From assembly GCA_022837245.1 (NCBI GenBank), contig JALHHX010000102.1:1-7690 (forward strand): a stretch of 7,690 bases of DNA, given 5' to 3'. Each line of letters starts with the position of its first letter. Position 1 is the first letter of the stretch. This DNA is from Lentisphaerota bacterium. GTDB lineage: Bacteria; Verrucomicrobiota; Kiritimatiellia; RFP12; UBA3636. A program made the position numbers and the translations under genes. Below, piece after piece: positions 1 to 6,662 of the stretch. A model generated the notes under the pieces. The model searched no databases and had not been told where the DNA came from. It saw only the letters and a list, made by a program, of their open reading frames with translations.

Positions 1-472
1 AACCAGCGCTAAAAAGGAGATCTTCGTGCAGACGCCGTACTTCGTGCCGGACGAGAGCATACGCGATGCGTTCAGGACGGCGATATTGGCGGGCGTGCAA
101 GTGAATATAATGTTCCCGTCAAATCCCGACAACGTGCTTGTTTACGGGGCGACCACTTCTTACATCGGCGAGCTCGTGATGATGGGTGCCAAGGCCTATG
201 CGTACAACAAGGGTTTTCTACATGGGAAAGTCATGCTTGTGGACGATTTCCTGTCAACTGTGGGCAGCACCAACATGGATATCCGCAGTTTCAGCCTGAA
301 TTTCGAAGCAAATGCTTTTATCTACGACGAAGCCAAGAACAGGGAGCTCAAGGAGCAGTTCATGCGCGATTTAGTGGATTGCAAGGAATTGACGGCGGAG
401 GAATACGAGCGCCGCTCAAAGTGGATGAGGGCAAAGGAGGCTGTCTTCCGTTTGTTTTCCCCGATCCTATGA
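1..472 (+). CDS. cls: Cardiolipin synthase, C-terminal fragment (gene starts before the window)
   Basis: This is the C-terminal 156 residues of a phospholipase-D superfamily cardiolipin synthase, which joins two phosphatidylglycerols into cardiolipin at the inner membrane. The frame is already open at base 2 (residues T-S-A-K-K-E-I-F) and runs straight into the conserved QTPYFVPDES segment. The GTG at 26 is therefore internal and the gene is cut by the window edge. The second catalytic HKD motif is complete: His at 221-223, Lys two residues on, Asp five after that, then GSTN (HxK-x4-D-x6-GSxN), followed by the typical MDIRSFSLNFE segment. The first HKD motif and the membrane segments must lie upstream. 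The gene ends 28 bases before the dehydrogenase and has no obvious functional link to it. The family call is firm. The exact paralogue (ClsA-like or another) cannot be told from this piece. Confidence 0.93.
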   Translation, partial: TSAKKEIFVQTPYFVPDESIRDAFRTAILAGVQVNIMFPSNPDNVLVYGATTSYIGELVMMGAKAYAYNKGFLHGKVMLVDDFLSTVGSTNMDIRSFSLNFEANAFIYDEAKNRELKEQFMRDLVDCKELTAEEYERRSKWMRAKEAVFRLFSPIL

Positions 473-487
473 TAAGAATACAGGGCG

Positions 488-494
488 AAGGAAG
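488..494 (+). promoter_or_regulatory. Ribosome binding site of the Gfo/Idh/MocA gene
   Basis: The purine run AAGGAAG ends six bases before the ATG at 501 and supports that start. A second ATG at 519 (MGEIKIG...) also has a purine-rich stretch in front of it (GGAAAGG at 504-510). A start six residues further in is therefore possible and would leave the nucleotide-binding fold intact. Confidence 0.55.
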
Positions 495-500
495 TAAACT

Positions 501-1667
501 ATGGGAAAGGAAAAGAACATGGGTGAAATCAAAATAGGCGTTATTGGGGTAGGTGGCCGCGGGACTCTCTCCGACCTCTTCAACAGCGATGAATTAAACA
601 CGCGAGTCTTCGCCGGCGCGGATACGGACGAGTCGCAACTGGCCGCGTTCAAGGATCGCAACAAGGGCGTGGAGTTCACGACGACCGACTACAAAGAGAT
701 GTTGGGGTGTGGAGACATTAATGCAGTGGGGGTTTTCTCTCCCGACTTCTGCCATGAAGAGCACGCGGTGGCCGTGCTGGAGGCGGGCAAAGACCTTTTC
801 CTCGAAAAGCCGATGGCGATAACCGTGGAAGGCTGCGACAGGATCCTCGATGCGTGGCGTCGCTCTGGCAGGCGCTTCTTCATGGGTTTCAACATGCGCT
901 ACATGAATTGGGTGCGCACAATGAAGCAGATTGTTGATGAAGGCACGATCGGGCCTGTTCAGACGGTATGGGTGCGCCATTTCGTGCCGAGCGGGGGCGA
1001 CTACTACTTCCACGACTGGCATGCCACGCGGCGCAATGCCACGAGCCTGCTACTGCAAAAGGCATCGCACGACATCGACGTTGTCCACTGGATCGCCGGA
1101 GGTTACGGCAAGCGCGTCACGGGTATGGGCAAGCGCGCGTATTTCGGCGGTGACATGCCGGACGACTTGACGTGCAAAGTGTGTGATAAACGCGCCACTT
1201 GCCCGGATGTGCAGAAGCCGGATTCGCCGCGTCAGCTTTGCTGCTTCAGGCGAGAGATCGACCAGGAAGACGTGAACCAGATAATGTGGGAACTCGACAA
1301 CGGAGTTGTGTGCGCTTACCAGCAATGCCACTTCGCGTCGCAGAACTTCCGCGGGCGCAACTACATCTTCATTGGCACCAAGGGCATGGTGGAGAACTTC
1401 TGGCGCAACGGGCACGACTGCGTCGAAGTCACGTTGCGCCGTGGTGCTGACTGGAACAGCTACGCGGACCGCGTATACACGGTCAAGAACGCCGCGGGGA
1501 CGCATTCCGGCGCGGATCCCGTGATGGCACGCGATTTCCTCGACATGCTGCGCAATGGCGCGGTTCCGGCGGCGACGCCGCTCGATGGCCGCCAGAGCGT
1601 GGCGGTTGGGTGCGCGGGGGCTGAGAGCCTCCGCAACGGATCCATCCCGGTGGACATTCCTGTTTGA
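501..1667 (+). CDS. Gfo/Idh/MocA-family oxidoreductase with cysteine cluster
   Basis: This 388-residue protein belongs to the NAD(P)-dependent sugar dehydrogenase family that oxidises or reduces a hydroxyl of sugars, inositols or glycosides in the cytoplasm. The N-terminal Rossmann fold begins with IGVIGVGGRG (residues 12-21). The family's EKP motif, whose lysine is catalytic, is at residues 102-104 (FLEKPMA). The C-terminal alpha/beta domain carries the HDIDVVHW segment (residues 190-197), where the His/Asp pair sits near the substrate. Residues 225-248 hold an unusual cysteine cluster (CxxC, a Cys five residues later, then a CC pair), which may bind metal. The length is normal for the family, and there is no signal peptide. 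It follows the cardiolipin synthase gene by 28 bases, and its stop codon lies inside the presumed promoter of the next gene. The substrate cannot be read from the sequence; the neighbouring hydrolase suggests a sugar or glycoside. Confidence 0.93.
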   Translation: MGKEKNMGEIKIGVIGVGGRGTLSDLFNSDELNTRVFAGADTDESQLAAFKDRNKGVEFTTTDYKEMLGCGDINAVGVFSPDFCHEEHAVAVLEAGKDLFLEKPMAITVEGCDRILDAWRRSGRRFFMGFNMRYMNWVRTMKQIVDEGTIGPVQTVWVRHFVPSGGDYYFHDWHATRRNATSLLLQKASHDIDVVHWIAGGYGKRVTGMGKRAYFGGDMPDDLTCKVCDKRATCPDVQKPDSPRQLCCFRREIDQEDVNQIMWELDNGVVCAYQQCHFASQNFRGRNYIFIGTKGMVENFWRNGHDCVEVTLRRGADWNSYADRVYTVKNAAGTHSGADPVMARDFLDMLRNGAVPAATPLDGRQSVAVGCAGAESLRNGSIPVDIPV

Positions 1668-1693
1668 CTTGTCTGGATCTACTGTTGTAGACT
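1664..1693 (+). promoter_or_regulatory. Putative sigma-70-type promoter for the superoxide reductase gene
   Basis: A -35-like TTGACT (1664-1669) and a -10-like TAGACT (1688-1693) are separated by 18 bases. The -35 box overlaps the TGA stop of the dehydrogenase gene (1665-1667). The position, about 60 bases before the superoxide reductase start, leaves room for a short leader ending in a strong ribosome binding site. The call rests on consensus resemblance only. Organisms of this kind may use a somewhat different -10 sequence. Confidence 0.5.
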
Positions 1694-1696
1694 GTT
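1678..1696 (+). promoter_or_regulatory. Possible operator: inverted and direct repeats over the -10 region
   Basis: TCTAC (1678-1682) and GTAGA (1687-1691) form a 5-bp inverted repeat around TGTT. ACTGTT occurs at 1681-1686 and again at 1691-1696, exactly ten bases apart, which is one helical turn. Both arrangements overlap the presumed -10 box, where a repressor or redox regulator would be expected to act on a superoxide reductase gene. No known operator consensus was recognised, and short repeats like these can arise by chance. Confidence 0.25.
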
Positions 1697-1740
1697 CAGG
1701 TATTGCGTAGTATTTCGCACGTAAACCACAAAACATAAAA

Positions 1741-1745
1741 AGGAG
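1741..1745 (+). promoter_or_regulatory. Strong ribosome binding site of the superoxide reductase gene
   Basis: AGGAG sits nine bases before the ATG at 1755 in an A-rich leader. It is the best Shine-Dalgarno match in the window and fixes the start of the superoxide reductase. The hydrolase and the FAD-oxidoreductase genes downstream have no comparable site. Confidence 0.85.
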
Positions 1746-1754
1746 ATTAATAAC

Positions 1755-2144
1755 ATGTTATCCGAATTCGTCAAAACCGCGGACTGGAAGTCCGAGAAGC
1801 ATGTCCCACTAATCGAATGCGCCGATTCCGTGAAAGCCGGCGATTTCTTCGAAATCACGGTGTCGGTGGGTAAGGAGATCCCACATCCAAACACGACGGA
1901 GCATTTCATCGCATGGATAGCCCTCCACTACGTGCCAGAGGGATCGAACATGTCCATCGAGCTGGCGCGCTGCGAATTCAGCGCCCACGGCGCCTCCGCT
2001 GCGGGAGCGAACCAGGGGCCTGCCTTCACCGACAGCAAAGTATGCGTCAACGCCAAACTCCTGAAGTCTGGCAAGCTTTATGCAACGGAGTTTTGCAACA
2101 TTCACGGGCTATGGTCATCAGAGAAGGTCATCACGGTCAAATAA
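1755..2144 (+). CDS. sor: Superoxide reductase, class II (neelaredoxin / desulfoferrodoxin C-terminal type)
   Basis: This 129-residue non-haem iron enzyme reduces superoxide to hydrogen peroxide without making oxygen. It is a cytoplasmic defence typical of anaerobes and takes electrons from rubredoxin or a similar donor. All expected iron-site residues are visible: the catalytic Glu14-Lys15 followed by ligand His16 (EKHVP), His44 in GKEIPHPN, His50 in TTEHFIAWI, and Cys114 with His117 in the signature CNIHGLW. The N-terminal desulforedoxin-like Cys4 iron domain of class I enzymes is absent, so this is the one-iron type, and the length matches that class. It has its own promoter-like sequence and a strong ribosome binding site, and is followed by a hairpin. 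It therefore looks like a separately expressed unit set between carbohydrate genes. From memory, it is strikingly close to archaeal neelaredoxins such as that of Archaeoglobus, which may hint at past transfer. Confidence 0.97.
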   Translation: MLSEFVKTADWKSEKHVPLIECADSVKAGDFFEITVSVGKEIPHPNTTEHFIAWIALHYVPEGSNMSIELARCEFSAHGASAAGANQGPAFTDSKVCVNAKLLKSGKLYATEFCNIHGLWSSEKVITVK

Positions 2145-2168
2145 AAATGTGGTGAAAATGAGCAAATC

Positions 2169-2201
2169 CAGGCGGCGTTCCCATTCCGGGGGCGTCGCTT
2201 G
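2169..2201 (+). terminator. RNA hairpin between the superoxide reductase and hydrolase genes
   Basis: Bases 2169-2182 can pair over 14 positions with 2188-2201 around the five-base loop ATTCC (2183-2187). Ten pairs are Watson-Crick and four are G-U. The hairpin begins 24 bases after the superoxide reductase stop codon and ends 23 bases before the hydrolase ATG. The wobble pairs work only in the + strand transcript, which points to a role in RNA. The 3' flank (ACTTACATAG) is not a proper U-tract, so classical rho-independent termination is uncertain. Partial termination, 3'-end stabilisation of the superoxide reductase message, or control of the downstream gene are alternatives. Confidence 0.5.
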
Positions 2202-2224
2202 ACTTACATAGAAACGGGACATCC

Positions 2225-5200
2225 ATGGAAAAGACATTCGCATCTAAATTGAAGAACCCCGGCGCTACTTTCCGCGGGGCTCCATTCTGGGCGTGGAACG
2301 CAAAACTGGAACCATCCGAGCTGCGGCGCCAGATCCGCATCATGAACAAGATGGGGATGGGCGGATTTTTCATGCACTCGCGCGTGGGGCTCAACACGCC
2401 GTATCTAAGCGACGACTGGTTCAAGTGCATCGATGCATGCGTGGACGAGGCGAAGAAGCTAGGCATGGATGCGTGGCTCTACGACGAAGACCGCTGGCCG
2501 AGCGGGGCTGCGGGCGGATTCGTCACCAAAATTTTTCCGGAGTTCCGCAGCAGGTCGTTGGACTGCAATTTCCCCGCGGATCCCGTCGATCCCAAGGGTT
2601 CGACGGAAGGAGCTGATCTTGCGTGGTTCGCTGTGACGGGGCGCGTTGAAACCATGCTCGCTGGCTATAGACGCGTGGATGGCCCCGATGCCAAGCTAGG
2701 CGATGGCGAGTCGCTGCTCCGTTTCTTTGAAAAGGTCGCCAAGCCTTCTCCATGGTACAACGACGGCACCTATCTCGACACGCTCAATAAAGATGCCGTC
2801 GCCAAGTTCATTGAAATCACCCACGAAAAATACAACGACAGGATAAACTCTGATTTTGGCGCGACAGTTCCTGGGATTTTCTCGGACGAGCCCAACGTTT
2901 CAGGATATTTGTCGTGGACCGGCTCGTTGCCTGACGTGTTCCGCGCGATGCACGGGTACGACCTTATGGATCGCCTGCCTGAGGTTTGCTTTGTTGTCGG
3001 AGGGGAGACTTTCTCCAAAGTCCGACTTGATTACAAAGAGACTGTGACTCAGTTGTTTGTGGAGGCGTTCAGCAAGCAGATCGGCGAATGGTGCGGAAAG
3101 CACAATCTTGAGTTTACCGGGCATGTGCTAGGTGAGGATAATTTCAACGACCAGGCGAATTGCACAGGCGAAGCGATGCGTTTTTATGAGTACATGCAGG
3201 CTCCTGGCATCGACCTGTTAACGGAGCACTGGCAGATTTTCCGCACGGCGAAGCAATGCACGTCCATGGCGCACCAGTTCGGACGCCGCCGCAGGCTTTC
3301 GGAGACGAACGGCTGCACAGGCTGGGATTTCCCGCTTGAAGGGCACAAAGCGCTGGCGGATTGGCAAATTGCACTAGGCATCAACCTGCGCTGCCAGCAT
3401 CTAGCGTGGTATTCCATGGGTGCCACTGCCAAGCGCGACTACCCGGCGAGCATCTTCCGGCAGTCGCCGTGGCACGATGTGTACTCTGCCAACGAGGACT
3501 ACTTCGCGCGGATCGGAGAGACGCTCTTTGGCGGCGATTTCGAGGAGGTGCGCGAGCTTTTGGTGGTGCATCCGATCGAGTCGGTGTGGGGTGTCAAATC
3601 CGGTCGCGCCGCTTCGGCGGCCGCGACGGAATTGGACGAGGCGTTCGTGCGCCTTGGCGGCAAGCTGCTAGGCGCCAACATCGATTTCGATTATGGATCC
3701 GAAGAGGTGATGTCGCGCCATTCGCGCGTCAAAGGCAAGAAGTTCAACCTGGCCAAGGCATCTTACAAGGCCGTGCTGTTGCCGCGCATGCTGACAATCC
3801 GCTCGAGCACGCTAAAGTTGCTTGAGGATTTTGCGAAGGCCGGTGGCGGCGTTTTTTACGTCGGAACGGCGCCGGAACGCGTCGACGGTGTGGTTTCCAA
3901 AGCGGCCGCGAAGGCATTCAAAAACTTCACCCAATGCACGGAGGAAGACGTGGCCGCGGCTGTGGCGCCGCTCGCGCGCCGCGTGTCGATCACGCAGGAC
4001 GGAGTCGAGACCGAGGCCACGCTACATCTGCTCAGCAAGCGCAAAAGCGGGCTTGCGCTCTTCGTCTGCAACACCTCGGCTGAAATGCCCAAGTTGCACA
4101 CCGAAATGAATTTCAAGTCTGTCAGAGAACGAGACATTGAGTATCCCGGCGCCGTGCTCAAGGTGTTTACGCGCCGTTGCGGCGACGTATACGAAATTGA
4201 TCCTTCGACTGGCGAGATCCACCGCGTCGATGCGGAATACGCCCGCGGTGCGTATGTAATCCCTTGCCCACTTTGGCGGCTTGAGTCGCGGCTCTTTATT
4301 ATCACCGACGATAAGCTTGGTAAGACTCGCGCGCCGCGCAAGCGCCGTGGCGAACTATCCGAGGCTGTTAAGTTGCCCGAGGGCAAGATAAAGATAGCTC
4401 TTTCAGAGCCCAACGCGATCGTGCTCGACCACGCTCGTTGCTCGGTGGACGGGGGCACAGTGGATGAAGAGAAATTCATCCTCCAGATCGACACCGATTT
4501 GCGGAAAATGCTCGGTGCTGATCCGCGCGGTGGTCAGATGGTTCAGCCCTGGGTTGCCGGGGAAAGCAAGCCTGACCGTGATCTCGGGATATCCCTTTCC
4601 TATGCATTCAAGTGCGACAAGATTCCGGCGAAACCCATCGAACTGGGGATCGAGCGGCCCGACCTATACGAAATCTCGCTCAACGGCAAGAAAGTGAAGC
4701 AGGATGATGCTGGGTATTGGATGGATCCGGCGATACGCCGTATCAAACTGCCGCGTCCGCGCAAGGGAGAAAACGAACTCGTGCTCAAGGGCCGCTACCA
4801 CCAGTTCCTGCCGGGGCTTGAGGCGGTGTACGTACTTGGGGAATTCGGAGTCAGGGACGAAAACGTCATGACTGCGGCGCCAGAGACGCTCGATATTGGC
4901 GACTGGGTGGGACAGGGGCTGGATAACTACTCCGGCAACGTGACTTATACGTTCCATGCCGGTGCGCGCCCTGCTACGCGGAAGCGCGTCTTCCTGCGTT
5001 TTCCGGAATGGCGAGGTGCCGCGCTCGGAGTGCGCGTCAACGATGGGGAGGAGGCGCTACTAGCGTGGCCGCCCTATGATCTCGACGTTACCGACATGCT
5101 GAAGGATTCGCGCAACACGGTCAAGGTCAAGGTGTATGGGCACCGCCGCAACGTTTGCGGGCCGTTTTACCTCAAGGACGTGAAGTGGCCTAGTTGGACG

Positions 5201-5287
5201 GGACCCGCGCAGATGCAGCAGCATGAAGTTCGCGAGCGCGGACTTGTGCCGTGCGGTCTGCTCAAGCCCGTCGAATTCGCATACTGA
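2225..5287 (+). CDS. Large GH106-like (alpha-L-rhamnosidase-type) glycoside hydrolase
   Basis: This 1020-residue enzyme probably removes a terminal sugar, perhaps rhamnose, from a glycan or glycoside. The N-terminal part (about 15-430) resembles the GH106 catalytic barrel: FRGAPFWAWN (16-25), a GMGGFFMHSR strand (44-53), and YDEDRWPSG (86-94). Acidic candidates for catalysis or calcium binding are Asp221/Glu222 (FSDEPN), Glu304 (GHVLGED) and Glu360 (SETNG). Residues about 443-560 look like a flavodoxin- or amidotransferase-like fold (VLLPRMLTI, AKAGGGVFYVG). Then come beta-rich segments and two likely jelly-roll sugar-binding domains (about 785-875 and 890-985). No signal peptide is visible, so it should act in the cytoplasm on imported oligosaccharides. 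The ATG at 2225 lacks a good ribosome binding site, but the conserved part begins near residue 15, leaving little room for another start. The fold assignment is good; the substrate is inferred. Confidence 0.82.
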   Translation: MEKTFASKLKNPGATFRGAPFWAWNAKLEPSELRRQIRIMNKMGMGGFFMHSRVGLNTPYLSDDWFKCIDACVDEAKKLGMDAWLYDEDRWPSGAAGGFVTKIFPEFRSRSLDCNFPADPVDPKGSTEGADLAWFAVTGRVETMLAGYRRVDGPDAKLGDGESLLRFFEKVAKPSPWYNDGTYLDTLNKDAVAKFIEITHEKYNDRINSDFGATVPGIFSDEPNVSGYLSWTGSLPDVFRAMHGYDLMDRLPEVCFVVGGETFSKVRLDYKETVTQLFVEAFSKQIGEWCGKHNLEFTGHVLGEDNFNDQANCTGEAMRFYEYMQAPGIDLLTEHWQIFRTAKQCTSMAHQFGRRRRLSETNGCTGWDFPLEGHKALADWQIALGINLRCQHLAWYSMGATAKRDYPASIFRQSPWHDVYSANEDYFARIGETLFGGDFEEVRELLVVHPIESVWGVKSGRAASAAATELDEAFVRLGGKLLGANIDFDYGSEEVMSRHSRVKGKKFNLAKASYKAVLLPRMLTIRSSTLKLLEDFAKAGGGVFYVGTAPERVDGVVSKAAAKAFKNFTQCTEEDVAAAVAPLARRVSITQDGVETEATLHLLSKRKSGLALFVCNTSAEMPKLHTEMNFKSVRERDIEYPGAVLKVFTRRCGDVYEIDPSTGEIHRVDAEYARGAYVIPCPLWRLESRLFIITDDKLGKTRAPRKRRGELSEAVKLPEGKIKIALSEPNAIVLDHARCSVDGGTVDEEKFILQIDTDLRKMLGADPRGGQMVQPWVAGESKPDRDLGISLSYAFKCDKIPAKPIELGIERPDLYEISLNGKKVKQDDAGYWMDPAIRRIKLPRPRKGENELVLKGRYHQFLPGLEAVYVLGEFGVRDENVMTAAPETLDIGDWVGQGLDNYSGNVTYTFHAGARPATRKRVFLRFPEWRGAALGVRVNDGEEALLAWPPYDLDVTDMLKDSRNTVKVKVYGHRRNVCGPFYLKDVKWPSWTGPAQMQQHEVRERGLVPCGLLKPVEFAY

Positions 5288-5316
5288 CACCATCAGTTAA
5301 AACAAATAGAGCCAAG

Positions 5317-6648
5317 ATGAAAATGGCGATTGTCCATGAACCTGCGCGCGGCACGCCAGTGGTGGCGGAGGTTGAAGTCTTGGTGGTCGGCGCAGGGCCG
5401 GCAGGGGTCGGCGCCGCCGTTCGCGCTGCGCGCGAAGGGGCGCGGACGCTGCTGGTGGAGTCGCAGGGCATGCTCGGCGGCGCGTGGACTTCTTACATGC
5501 AAGTGCACGCGACGTCGTTTTTCAGCGGCGGGCGCGTGATCGTCGGCGGTCTTGTAAAAGAAATTGTCGATGGGCTCGCAAGCGAGGGCCACGCAGAAGT
5601 GCCAGAGGAGAAAGTCCGCGAATTTCCGACGGCATCCGCCGTGCATTTCGAGCCCGAGTGGATGAAGTGCCGGTTGGATGACGTAGTTACGGAATCAGGG
5701 ACGGAGCTGCTGCTGCATGCTAGGTGCGTCGGCACCATTGTCGAGGACGGAGCCGTGCGCGGTGTTTTCATTGAGAGCAAGTCTGGCCGGCAGGCGGTGA
5801 TTGCGGACGTCACGATAGACTGCACTGGCGATGCCGACGTGGTTCATTGGGCCGGCGGCGCCACGCTCAAGGGGCGTGGCGGCGGCGGCGATTGTCAGCC
5901 TGTCAACACCACATTCCTCTTGGCGAACGTCGATCGCGAACGCGCCGTCGCATGGGTCGAAAACAACCGAGGGCTTCTGCAGGAATTGTCCGACAAAGCG
6001 CAGGAAAAGGGCGAAATCGATAAAGTATTCTCCGTGTACAGGCTTGGCGCGAGGACAATGTACCCTGATGTAACCTACCACAATCTCGGACATGTGTACG
6101 GTATAGATGCGACGAAAGTTGAGGATTTGACGCGCGCCCAATTGGAGGGCAGGAGGCAGGTGCGGCAAATCTACAATTTCTACCGCAAGTATGTGCCTGG
6201 CTACGAAAATTGCCGCCTCGCGGCGATTGCGCCAAACACGGGGTTGCGCGAGAGCAGGCGTCTTGTCGGGGTGTACACCCTGGCGACAGAGGACGTTGTT
6301 GGGGCGCGGAAGTTCGATGACGGCATCGCGAAGCATAATTATTACGTCGATGTCCACAGCTCAGATCCGTTTGGCCCTGAGCCGGGGATCGTCAATGGGG
6401 AGAGACCTCCGCAGGGCGATTATTACGAGGTTCCGTATCGGTGTCTGGTCCCGGAGCGCATAGAGCAGGTGCTTGTCGCCGGTCGTTGCCTGAGCGCTGG
6501 CCGCGCGGCTCTTGGCTCGGCGCGTACAACGGTCTGCTGCATGTCAATGGGCGAGGCCGCGGGACTTGCCGCAGTCCGAGCCGTGCGGCAGGGCATCAAA
6601 GTTCGGGATGTGGACGGCGCCGGATTAAAACGGACGCTGCTAGGGTAG
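5317..6648 (+). CDS. FAD-dependent oxidoreductase of the carbohydrate-cluster type
   Basis: This 443-residue flavoprotein begins with a dinucleotide-binding fold: VLVVGAGPAGVGAAVRAAREG holds GAGPAG at residues 25-30 and the ribose-binding acidic residue at Glu48 (LLVES). A second FAD contact is DCTGDADV (168-175). Near the end, VLVAGRCLSAGRAALGS (from about 385) and the MGEAAGLAAVRAV helix complete the FAD site. This architecture matches the PF12831-type oxidoreductases that accompany glycoside hydrolases in many polysaccharide degraders; their substrates are mostly unknown. There is no signal peptide. The frame is open back to an ATG at 5251, but that start would overlap the hydrolase gene by 37 bases and add a basic tail, so the ATG at 5317, 29 bases after the hydrolase stop, is preferred. 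It is likely co-transcribed with the hydrolase. A ThiF- or HI0933-like role is less likely. Confidence 0.87.
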   Translation: MKMAIVHEPARGTPVVAEVEVLVVGAGPAGVGAAVRAAREGARTLLVESQGMLGGAWTSYMQVHATSFFSGGRVIVGGLVKEIVDGLASEGHAEVPEEKVREFPTASAVHFEPEWMKCRLDDVVTESGTELLLHARCVGTIVEDGAVRGVFIESKSGRQAVIADVTIDCTGDADVVHWAGGATLKGRGGGGDCQPVNTTFLLANVDRERAVAWVENNRGLLQELSDKAQEKGEIDKVFSVYRLGARTMYPDVTYHNLGHVYGIDATKVEDLTRAQLEGRRQVRQIYNFYRKYVPGYENCRLAAIAPNTGLRESRRLVGVYTLATEDVVGARKFDDGIAKHNYYVDVHSSDPFGPEPGIVNGERPPQGDYYEVPYRCLVPERIEQVLVAGRCLSAGRAALGSARTTVCCMSMGEAAGLAAVRAVRQGIKVRDVDGAGLKRTLLG

Positions 6649-6651
6649 AGG
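6647..6651 (+). promoter_or_regulatory. Ribosome binding site of the CapA-like gene
   Basis: AGAGG overlaps the TAG stop codon of the FAD oxidoreductase (6646-6648) and lies 11 bases before the ATG at 6663. The spacing is slightly long but usable. The overlap suggests translational coupling between the two genes. Confidence 0.5.
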
Positions 6652-6662
6652 TTATTGACGAT

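Noticed and set aside
26..472. GTG at 26 as the true start of a short cardiolipin-synthase-like gene
   Set aside because: The frame is open and conserved upstream to the window edge and there is no first HKD domain, so this is an internal valine of a cut gene.
1678..1691. TCTAC/GTAGA stem as a terminator of the dehydrogenase gene
   Set aside because: The stem is only five base pairs and no U-tract follows. It overlaps a better promoter reading.
1050..1736. Long open frame of 228 codons on the minus strand across the dehydrogenase gene
   Set aside because: It lies antisense to a gene with clear family motifs, its translation resembles no protein I recognise, and it is rich in Arg/Ala/His as expected from a shadow of GC-rich coding DNA.
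2199..2204. TTGACT as a -35 box for the hydrolase gene
   Set aside because: No acceptable -10 sequence is found 16-18 bases further on; that position falls on the start codon. The first bases also belong to the hairpin's 3' arm.
3856..4494. Minus-strand open frame of 212 codons opposite the hydrolase gene
   Set aside because: Low-complexity Ser/Arg/Thr-rich translation, antisense to a continuous conserved protein, with no supporting signals.
5695..6357. Minus-strand open frame of 220 codons opposite the FAD oxidoreductase
   Set aside because: It lies fully inside a convincing + strand flavoprotein gene and has no ribosome binding site or recognisable domain, so it is a codon-bias shadow.
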